From: Devosia yakushimensis
Lineage (GTDB): Bacteria; Pseudomonadota; Alphaproteobacteria; Rhizobiales; Devosiaceae
Length of the DNA: 64,000 nt
Direction: 5' to 3'
Assembly: GCF_030159855.1 (NCBI RefSeq)
Contig: NZ_BSNG01000002.1
Location: 210,054-274,053, forward strand
Below the pieces are notes generated by a model. That model worked only from the letters and a program-made list of their open reading frames with translations, searched no databases and was not told where the DNA came from. Positions 24,459 through 31,026 of this stretch are shown piece after piece. Made by a program: the position numbers and the translations under genes. Every line of letters begins with the position of its first letter. The stretch's first letter is position 1.

Positions 24459-26348
24459 ATGGCACAGATACCGCGCAGCAAAGCCAACAAGCCCGACCAG
24501 ACCCAGGTCTTCAAAGCGGCCATGGGTGCAACCGTGCGAGCCATTGGCGGCAAGGCGGACCTGGAGGTGAGCTTCACCTCGGACCGGCCGCTCTTGACCA
24601 GCGACAAGGCGCGGCTGGCCAATTTGCCACGCCTGCCCACCAAGCGTGACGTGGCCATTGCCCGCGGGCAGGGCGACGCGATGGCGATGCGGCTGGCCAG
24701 CCATGATCCCGAAACCCACCGCAAGCGCAGCCCGATGGACCCGATGGCCCGCGCCGCGTTCGATGCGCTGGAACAGGCTCGCGTCGAGGCCCTGGGCTGC
24801 GTGCGCATGCCGGGCATGATCGGCAATATCGGGGAAATGCTGGAAGACCGGCTGTTCCGCGCCAATTTCGCCGAGGTCGAGGACAAGGGCGATGCGCCTA
24901 TTGCCGAGGCCCTGGGCCTGTTGTTGCGCGAAAAGCTGGCTGGTGTGCCGGTGCCGCCTTCCGGGCATGCGCTGGTCGATCTGTGGCGCAAGGAGATCGA
25001 GGACAAGGGCGGCAAGTCGCTCGACGAGCTTTTGACGCGCTATGAGAACCAGGACGAGTTCTCCAAGGCCGCCAAGGCGCTGTTGCGCGACCTCAACCTG
25101 GTGCCCGAAAGCGAGCTGGATGACCCCGATTCCTCCGATGAGGAAACGGACGACAACCAGGAGCCCGATGACGGGGACAGTTCGGACAAGGCGCCGGAGC
25201 AGGGCGAGGGCGAGAACGACAGCTCGGATGCCGACCAGGACGAGCAGGCTGGCGAGAGCGAGGATACCGGCGACGTCGAAGGCATGGAATCGGACATGGC
25301 CGATACCGATGAGGACGCGGCCGCCGAAGCCGGCGAAGACGCGCCCATGCCCCCGCCGGCCAAGGATGGGGGGGAGCGCCTCTCCAACCAGTTCCAATAC
25401 AAGGTCTTCACCACCAAGTTCGACGAGATCGTCAAGGCGGCCGAATTGTGCCCGCCCGACGAGCTGGATCAGTTGCGGGCTCTGCTCGACAAGCAGTTGG
25501 AGAACCTGGCGGGCGCGGTGGCGCGGCTGGCCAACAAGCTGCAGCGGCGGCTGATGGCCAAGCAGAATCGCAGCTGGCAGTTTGACCTCGAAGAAGGCCT
25601 GCTGGATACGGCGCGGTTGACGCGCGTGGTGACCGACCCGATGCAGGCTTTGAGCTTCAAGGTCGAGAACGACACCGATTTCCGCGATACGATTGTGACG
25701 CTGCTGATCGACAATTCCGGCTCGATGCGCGGGCGGCCGATCACCATTGCGGCGATCTGCGGCGATATTCTTGCCCGCACGCTGGAGCGGTGTGGGGTCA
25801 AGGTCGAGATTTTGGGCTTTACCACCCGCGCCTGGAAGGGCGGCAAGAGCCGCGAGGCGTGGCTGGAGGCCAATCGGCCAGCCAATCCGGGGCGCGTCAA
25901 TGATGTGCGCCACATCATCTATAAGGCAGCGGACGAGCCGTGGCGGCATGCGCGGCGCAATCTGGGCCTGATGATGCGCGAAGGCCTGCTCAAGGAAAAT
26001 ATCGACGGCGAGGCGCTGGAATGGGCGCGCAAGCGACTGATGGCGCGGCCGGAAGCTCGGCGCATCCTGATGGTGATTTCCGATGGCGCGCCGGTTGATG
26101 ACAGCACGCAATCGGTCAATGCCGGCAATTATCTGGAAGCCCATTTGCGGCAGGTGATCGAAGATATCGAAACGCGCTCGCCCATTCAGCTGGTGGCGGT
26201 GGGCATCGGGCATGACGTGACGCGGTATTACCGCCGGGCGGTGACGCTGCTCGATGCGGAAGAGCTGGCCGGGGCGTTGACCGATGAGCTGGCGGCCTTG
26301 TTCGATGAGGAGCCTCCTGCCCAATCACGCCGGCGCGGCCGCGGATGA
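24459..26348 (+). CDS. cobT: Cobaltochelatase subunit CobT
   Basis: A 629-residue CobT of usual length. The N-terminal helical part is followed by a long acidic linker (about 215-305, rich in Asp, Glu and Ser) and a C-terminal von Willebrand A domain whose MIDAS motif is LIDNSGSMRG (about 415-424). It forms the chaperone-like complex with CobS that drives cobalt insertion by CobN; cobN is not in this window. The next gene starts within its last codon (4 bp overlap). Confidence 0.96.
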   Translation: MAQIPRSKANKPDQTQVFKAAMGATVRAIGGKADLEVSFTSDRPLLTSDKARLANLPRLPTKRDVAIARGQGDAMAMRLASHDPETHRKRSPMDPMARAAFDALEQARVEALGCVRMPGMIGNIGEMLEDRLFRANFAEVEDKGDAPIAEALGLLLREKLAGVPVPPSGHALVDLWRKEIEDKGGKSLDELLTRYENQDEFSKAAKALLRDLNLVPESELDDPDSSDEETDDNQEPDDGDSSDKAPEQGEGENDSSDADQDEQAGESEDTGDVEGMESDMADTDEDAAAEAGEDAPMPPPAKDGGERLSNQFQYKVFTTKFDEIVKAAELCPPDELDQLRALLDKQLENLAGAVARLANKLQRRLMAKQNRSWQFDLEEGLLDTARLTRVVTDPMQALSFKVENDTDFRDTIVTLLIDNSGSMRGRPITIAAICGDILARTLERCGVKVEILGFTTRAWKGGKSREAWLEANRPANPGRVNDVRHIIYKAADEPWRHARRNLGLMMREGLLKENIDGEALEWARKRLMARPEARRILMVISDGAPVDDSTQSVNAGNYLEAHLRQVIEDIETRSPIQLVAVGIGHDVTRYYRRAVTLLDAEELAGALTDELAALFDEEPPAQSRRRGRG

Positions 26349-27352
26349 GATTGCTGCTTGCTGTCGGGATCGCGGCGCTGCTGGCGGGAATACAGCCCGC
26401 CGCAGCCGCCGAGGTGACCGTCAGCGCCGTCCAGATCACCCGCTTCAAGGATAGCGCGCTCGACCAGGGCGTGGATAAGTTGATCTGGCGGGGCGGCATC
26501 GCTCTCGTCAGCCAGGAAGATACGTTTGGCGGCCTCTCCGGGCTGACCTTTACCGGCGCCGATGGCCTTGTGGTCTTTGTCAGCGACCGGGGCAATTTCG
26601 TTTCGGGGCGATTGGCCTATGACGATGCGGGCAGGCTTTTCGGCCTCTTGGGCGTCAGCATCGAGGCCATGCGCAATTCCAAGGGCGATCCCCTGCCCCG
26701 GCAATATGCCAGGGATGCGGAGGCGGTCGACACGGTCTATCGCGACGGCGTGCCGGTGGCGGTGCGGGTGGGGTTCGAGCATCTGACGCGGGTTGCCGAT
26801 TTTGCGCTCGCCAATGGCGTGCCGGGTGGTCCGGCGCGCGAGGTAGCGATCCCCGATTGGCTGAGCGGCTTGCGGAGCAATGAATCGCTGGAATCGGTCT
26901 GCATTGCGCCGCCGGGATCACCGATCGCCGGCTCGACATTGCTGCTCACCGAGGGCGAACTCGATGCCGACGGTAATCATCGTGGTTGGTTGCTGGGGCA
27001 GAAGGACAAGGGACCGGTCAGCTATCGCTCGAGTGGGGCGACCAAGCCCACGGAATGCGCTTTCCTGCCCAATGGGGATCTTTTGGTGCTGGAACGCGGC
27101 GTGTCGTTCCTGACCTTTTCCATGGCGCTGCGTCGTGTCCCGGCAGCGGAAGTGCGGGCGGGCAATGTGATGGCGGGCGAGGTGTTGCTGACGGCCGGCG
27201 GCGGGGAGGTCGACAATATGGAATCGATGGCGGTTTACACCGCTCCCGATGGCGAGACGCGGATCGTCATCGGGTCGGATAACAACTTTAATGACTGGCA
27301 GCGGAGCTTGCTGCTGGAGTTTGGGTTGCCTGAGGCGCCGATACGGCGGTGA
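26345..27352 (+). CDS. Secreted esterase-like phytase-family protein
   Basis: A 335-residue exported protein with a signal peptide (MRLLLAVGIAALLAGIQPAA, cleavage near AAA). The rest is a beta-propeller-like fold with FGGLSGLTFTG, FVSDRGNFV, NESLESVCIAPPGS and GSDNNFNDWQ, the pattern of the esterase-like activity of phytase family. Substrate is not established for this branch; phosphate-ester or lactone hydrolysis is possible. Its ATG overlaps the cobT stop (ATGA), implying co-translation, a conserved link in Rhizobiales with no evident B12 role. Confidence 0.82.
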   Translation: MRLLLAVGIAALLAGIQPAAAAEVTVSAVQITRFKDSALDQGVDKLIWRGGIALVSQEDTFGGLSGLTFTGADGLVVFVSDRGNFVSGRLAYDDAGRLFGLLGVSIEAMRNSKGDPLPRQYARDAEAVDTVYRDGVPVAVRVGFEHLTRVADFALANGVPGGPAREVAIPDWLSGLRSNESLESVCIAPPGSPIAGSTLLLTEGELDADGNHRGWLLGQKDKGPVSYRSSGATKPTECAFLPNGDLLVLERGVSFLTFSMALRRVPAAEVRAGNVMAGEVLLTAGGGEVDNMESMAVYTAPDGETRIVIGSDNNFNDWQRSLLLEFGLPEAPIRR

Positions 27353-27417
27353 TGCCGGCTTGCAAGCCGCCTCGGCACCTCAGTGCTCACCGCCAGATCA
27401 GGTAGGTATTATTGTCG

Positions 27418-28104
27418 TCAGGCTCGCGCCCCAAGCGGTGGCAGGGGCATGATGCGGCCCATGAGCGCCCGATAGGGGGCGAGCAGCAGCAGGGCGGCGA
27501 GGAATTTGACCAGGAAATCGCCGGAGGCTAGCGAAATCCAGAGGGGGACTCCGGGGCCGATGCCGAGCCATGGCGCGGGGAAGGCGAGCGAGCCATCTTC
27601 AATGCCGAAGAGCAGATCGATGCCGGCCAAGGCAGGCGCAAAGGCGACTGAAAAAAAGATCGTGGTGTCGATCAGCGAGCCGAAGAGTGAGCCGGCGAGC
27701 GGGGGCAGATACCAGGCCCTGGCGGCGCGCAGGCGCGAGAAGATGGCGATGTCGAGCAATTGGCCGACGAGGAATGCCGCCGCCGAGGCCAGCGCGATGC
27801 GCTGAGTGGTCGCGGAACCGCCCTGGGGATTCCAGGGCAGGGGATGGTAGCTCAGATAGAAGGAGAGCCCCAGGCCGACCAGAAAGCCCACCAGCACGAC
27901 AAGCCGGGCATTGCGCGGGCCGTCATAGCGGTTGGTGAGGTCGGTGACGAGGAAGGCAAAGGGGAAGGTGAAGGCGCCCCAGGTCAACAGGTCGGCCAGA
28001 TTGACGGGGCCAAGCTGGACCTGGAGGGGGTAAAGCACCAGAACATTGGACGCGGCGACGACCACGACCATGGCGGCAATGGCCGCCAGGAAACGAGCAA
28101 GCAT
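27418..28104 (-). CDS. Queuosine precursor transporter (YhhQ/VUT family)
   Basis: A 228-residue inner-membrane protein with about six helices. The hallmark TDLTNRYDGPRNAR near residues 54-67 and the later GQLLDIAIFSRLR and GSLIDTTIFFSVAF are typical of the YhhQ/VUT family, which takes up preQ0/preQ1 or related queuosine precursors. The window also carries gluQ, which modifies queuosine in tRNA(Asp), while no de novo queuosine genes are seen, so salvage is plausible. It is downstream of rpmB on the same strand, beyond the rpmB terminator. Confidence 0.85.
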   Translation of the reverse strand: MLARFLAAIAAMVVVVAASNVLVLYPLQVQLGPVNLADLLTWGAFTFPFAFLVTDLTNRYDGPRNARLVVLVGFLVGLGLSFYLSYHPLPWNPQGGSATTQRIALASAAAFLVGQLLDIAIFSRLRAARAWYLPPLAGSLFGSLIDTTIFFSVAFAPALAGIDLLFGIEDGSLAFPAPWLGIGPGVPLWISLASGDFLVKFLAALLLLAPYRALMGRIMPLPPLGARA

Positions 28105-28173
28105 CAGAATGCACCTCTATATGGCTGCGGTTCGGCAATAGACCGAAGCAGCGGATTTGTTCTGGCCAGTATA

Positions 28174-28212
28174 GCGCAAAACAAAACCGCGTGGATAAGC
28201 CATCCACGCGGT
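28174..28212 (-). terminator. Intrinsic terminator of rpmB
   Basis: On the minus strand ACCGCGTGGAT pairs perfectly with ATCCACGCGGT (arms 28186-28196 and 28202-28212, 5 nt loop), followed by TTTGTTTTG. It lies 26 bp after the rpmB stop. Confidence 0.92.
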
Positions 28213-28237
28213 CAATTCATGGGGTCGGCCGGTTCGC

Positions 28238-28522
28238 TTAGGCAGCGAGGGCGGCGCGAACTTCCTTCTTGATGCCCAGGGCAAGAGGGGACAGATCGGC
28301 ATCGTCCTGCTTGAGCAGGAAGGCATCGAGGCCGCCGCGGTGCTCGACCGAACGCAGGGCAGAAGCGGTGATGCGGAGCTTGACGGGGCGGTTGAGCGCG
28401 TCCGAGATCAGCGTCACGTTCAGCAGGTTCGGGAGAAAGCGGCGGCGGGTGCGGTTGAGAGCGTGGCTGACATTGTTGCCTACCATTACGCCCTTGCCGG
28501 TCAGTTCACAGCGACGTGCCAT
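28238..28522 (-). CDS. rpmB: 50S ribosomal protein L28
   Basis: A 94-residue L28 beginning MARRCELTGKGVMVGNNVSH and containing NRTRRRFLPNL and the basic VKLRITASALRSVEHRGGLD. It binds 23S rRNA in the large subunit. Length is typical for alphaproteobacteria, longer than the 78 residues in E. coli. It is a single transcript with a strong terminator, divergent from the DUF3108 gene across 242 bp that must hold both promoters. Confidence 0.98.
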   Translation of the reverse strand: MARRCELTGKGVMVGNNVSHALNRTRRRFLPNLLNVTLISDALNRPVKLRITASALRSVEHRGGLDAFLLKQDDADLSPLALGIKKEVRAALAA

Positions 28523-28764
28523 TTGGGATATCCTAATTTGTGTAAAGGTCCTGCGTGGCGGCTAATCCCGCGACGGGCCTCGATTGTTGTGAAATCTGGG
28601 GGCTCTTTAGAGAAAACGGGGGGGTACGTCAAGACGACAGGGGCCGTAACCGCCGTGATTGCCTTGCATGGGCCACAAGGGCGCGGCAATTTCAAGGTAA
28701 CAAGTGATTCGCTGCCGGCGTCCGGGCCTGCCTGCTCGCCCCCAAGTGTTGAGACGACGCGCCC

Positions 28765-29541
28765 TTGACCTATTTCCGTTCCGCCCTCGCTGCAATGGCC
28801 CTCATGGCCTCCACCCCGGTTCTGGCCCAGCAGGTCGATGCCGGCGCCAGTTATGTATTGACCCTGGGCGGCATCAACATCGCCATGATGGATGTCGAGC
28901 TCAGCGATAATGGATCGCGCTACGCGCTCGATCTTTCCGCCAATGTGGCGGGGATGGGAGCGATCGTCGCCAGCGGCACGGCCAGCGCCCATGCCTCGGG
29001 CAGCTCGAGCAATGGGCTGGTGTCGCAGGCGTTTAACCTCAAGACGCGGGCCAATGGCGAGTCGTTTGGCGTCGATGTGTCCTATGCGGGTGGGGCGGTC
29101 AGCGCATTCAAGGTCGAGCCGCCCATCGTGGATACCCATGACAGAGTGCCGCTGGAGCGCCGGCACCTGAGCGGGGTGGGCGATTTCCTCTCGGCTTTCG
29201 TGGTCAAGGGTGGCGCGCTCGACAAGGGGCTTTGCCAGCGCAAGCTCAATATCTTTACCGGCGTCGAGCGCTTCAATCTCGCCATGAGCTATGCCGGGGA
29301 GGATGAGGCTACCTCGCCACGCACGGGCTATCAGGGCCCGGTGGTGGTGTGCAGCCTCGACTATCAGCCGATCTCGGGGCATTTCACTGAATCGGAAATC
29401 ACCAATTACCTGGCCGATACCAGCCGCATCCTGATGTGGTATGCGCCGTTGGGCGAGACGGGCTATTTCGTGCCCTATCGCGTGCTGGTGGGCACCAATA
29501 TGGGTGATCTCTCCATGGTGATGACCAATATGCGCAAATAG
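28765..29541 (+). CDS. DUF3108 domain-containing exported protein
   Basis: A 258-residue protein with a signal peptide ending at VLAQ (about residue 22). The mature part is beta-rich, starting YVLTLGGINIAMMDVELSDN, and carries CQRKLNIFTGVERFNLAMSY and VVVCSLDYQPISGHF. This is the DUF3108 pattern, an envelope protein family of unknown function found beside rpmB in Rhizobiales. No ATG precedes the signal peptide; TTG at 28765 is the most likely start, ATG 28795 would leave a very short signal. Confidence 0.87.
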   Translation: MTYFRSALAAMALMASTPVLAQQVDAGASYVLTLGGINIAMMDVELSDNGSRYALDLSANVAGMGAIVASGTASAHASGSSSNGLVSQAFNLKTRANGESFGVDVSYAGGAVSAFKVEPPIVDTHDRVPLERRHLSGVGDFLSAFVVKGGALDKGLCQRKLNIFTGVERFNLAMSYAGEDEATSPRTGYQGPVVVCSLDYQPISGHFTESEITNYLADTSRILMWYAPLGETGYFVPYRVLVGTNMGDLSMVMTNMRK

Positions 29542-29593
29542 AGCTTCGCCGCCGGGCCGTCCCGTTTCGATACGGTCAACGGCTTTTTTGCCA

Positions 29594-29620
29594 AAAATGC
29601 CGCCCGGGATCGGGCATTTT
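29594..29620 (+). terminator. Probable terminator of the DUF3108 gene
   Basis: AAAATGCC (29594-29601) pairs with GGCATTTT (29613-29620). It lies 52 bp after the stop codon. The loop is long (11 nt) and the T tract is inside the stem, so the assignment is moderate. Confidence 0.55.
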
Positions 29621-29689
29621 GCGGGGACCGTGCTGTTAAACCAGTGTGGTCCCTATGCTTTTTGCGGTTAGGGTTTTGTTTATCTCTGA

Positions 29690-29848
29690 CGGCAAAGTGG
29701 CGATTTTTACCGCTTGGTGATGGAAATGAATGGCCCGGAGGCTGATTGCCGGGCGGGAGCCCCGGCCGGTTTGTCGATTGTGGGCGCGGGGCGGTCGGGT
29801 CCACCAGATATTGTGTGGAACAAAGCGGCATTGAGCGATTCTCCGTGA
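29690..29848 (+). pseudogene. Short coding remnant with DFYRLVMEMNG
   Basis: An open frame of 52 codons after an in-frame TGA, containing SGDFYRLVMEMNGPEADCRA. It has no start codon before the motif. The motif recurs at 30749 with mostly synonymous changes, which suggests both were once protein-coding. Family unknown. Confidence 0.35.
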
Positions 29849-30314
29849 TTCTTTCTGCGTTCGTTCCGGTTTTGGTTCGAAGGTTACAGCGGAGAGCGGT
29901 AGGGGCACCGAATTGTGCCGTTTCGGGACGTGCGCAAGCGCCGCCTGTGCCGCGGTTGTCGGATAGACGGACGGACCCCGAGACCAGATTCGCCTCGTGA
30001 GTAAATGAATATGAGGCGCAACTTGCCTCGGGGTGCCGGGCCTTGGTCGGAAGGCAGCATCGCGACCCCAACAGGTGACCTTGGCCCTCCTGCCCGCTGA
30101 TCCGTCTGCGCATCCCGGAGCAAGGCGCGACCCCCGCTCCCCCGGCTGGCATCCGGACGCCGGTCGCTGCAGCGCCGCCCGTGTTCCGGATGATGGATGG
30201 ATGATGCCACGGGATTTTGGAAGGGGGATAAGATGGGTAAGTCGGAGGGTTGTGCGTGTGGCCCACCCCACCCTCATTGCCTCGTGTTTACTTTGAACTA
30301 GTCCCACCCACGAC

Positions 30315-30413
30315 GTCATTCCGACGAAGGCCGGAATCCGTGCCGTGAAACATCCGGCAACACCGTGGTTGTGGGAGCATGCGGACATGGATTCCGGCCT
30401 TCGCCGGAATGAC
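30315..30413. repeat. Long-hairpin repeat, GTCATTCC family
   Basis: Arms 30315-30339 (GTCATTCCGACGAAGG...) and 30389-30413 are inverted with 24 of 25 bases matching and a 49 bp spacer. The ends resemble those of 34449-34537 and 23582-23665. Confidence 0.85.
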
Positions 30414-30442
30414 ACCGCATTCTTGAATGCGCCCCGAGTAAA

Positions 30443-30565
30443 CACTCCCCCATCATGGTGAGGGGGAGGGCCAGGGAGGGTGACTGGCCGCAAGCTGGAG
30501 CCCGGCAGTCTGCCCTGGCCGCAGAACCCCCACCCTCGGTCCCTCCCCTCAAGGGGGAGGGAGGC
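30443..30565. repeat. C-rich palindrome pair
   Basis: ACTCCCCCATCATGGTGAGG at 30443 and CAGAACCCCCACCCTCGGTC at 30522 (continuing CCTCCCCTCAAGGGGGAGGG) form two related palindromes about 80 bp apart. The second is nearly identical to 52573-52618. Confidence 0.75.
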
Positions 30566-30721
30566 GATGAACCGATGGCTCAGTGTTTAGGAGCAGATAC
30601 CTCCTGTCCCGGCTTGGGACGGTCAATGGGAAAATTGTCAATGCGGGGAGCGGAAAGGCCGGGGCGAGCGGGGCGGAAAGGTCGAGGAGGAGGAAATTCT
30701 TGCCCTTGGGTCTCTTTACGC

Positions 30722-30853
30722 TTGCTTCATGAAGACGCGGAAATTGCCGATTTTTATCGTTTGGTAGGGGAGTTGAACGGGAAAATCGCGCCTGGCGCCG
30801 ATAGGATCAGTCATTATGCCGCTCTGGTAGCCAGCGGCTGGATTGCCCACTAG
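30722..30853 (+). pseudogene. Short coding remnant with DFYRLVGELNG
   Basis: A 43-codon stretch ending at TAG 30851, containing HEDAEIADFYRLVGELNGKI. The upstream frame stays open to 30455 but runs through repeats. It could be a small gene starting at TTG 30722 or ATG 30641, or the end of a decayed gene. It pairs with the remnant at 29690. Confidence 0.35.
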
Positions 30854-30957
30854 GTCTAGTAGGGAACAAACCCGGATTCAGTGAGTCGCGCCGATTCGGT
30901 TCTGTTTCGTTCGCTTCATGTTCCGCGCATTAACCGGGATGACAATTGTGTGGCAAG

Positions 30958-30980
30958 GGCTGTCCTGTTGCGGGACAGCC
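30958..30980 (+). promoter_or_regulatory. Hairpin in the helicase leader
   Basis: GGCTGTCC (30958-30965) pairs with GGACAGCC (30973-30980), loop 7 nt, 46 nt before the helicase ATG. There is no T run, so it is more likely a leader structure or binding site than a terminator. Confidence 0.4.
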
Positions 30981-31026
30981 AATAGCGGGCTCGCAACCGG
31001 ATCAAACAGCCCCTACATTGGCGACG

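Larger units (their letters stand above)
29542..31026. other. Gene-poor gap of 1.5 kb with gene remnants and palindromes
   Basis: No intact gene is supported between the DUF3108 gene and the helicase. Long frames here, such as one on the minus strand from 29636 to 30493, cross the repeats and have no protein-like pattern. The gap holds two related coding scraps (29690 and 30722), a 99 bp hairpin (30315-30413), a C-rich palindrome pair (30443-30565) and a hairpin near the helicase start (30958-30980). Confidence 0.7.

Noticed and set aside
22452..26324. A 1290-codon open frame on the minus strand over cobS, the methyltransferase and cobT
   Set aside because: It is exactly antisense to three well-supported genes. 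High GC and strong codon bias remove stops from this antisense frame; the translation is His/Arg/Gly-rich and has no recognisable domain.
29636..30493. A 285-codon minus-strand frame in the gap before the helicase
   Set aside because: It runs through two palindromic repeat families, has unusual composition and no protein-like pattern. Repeats often keep frames open by chance.
30315..30565. Clustered palindromes as a CRISPR array
   Set aside because: There are only two different repeat types, arranged as inverted pairs, with no regular direct repeat and spacer pattern and no cas genes.
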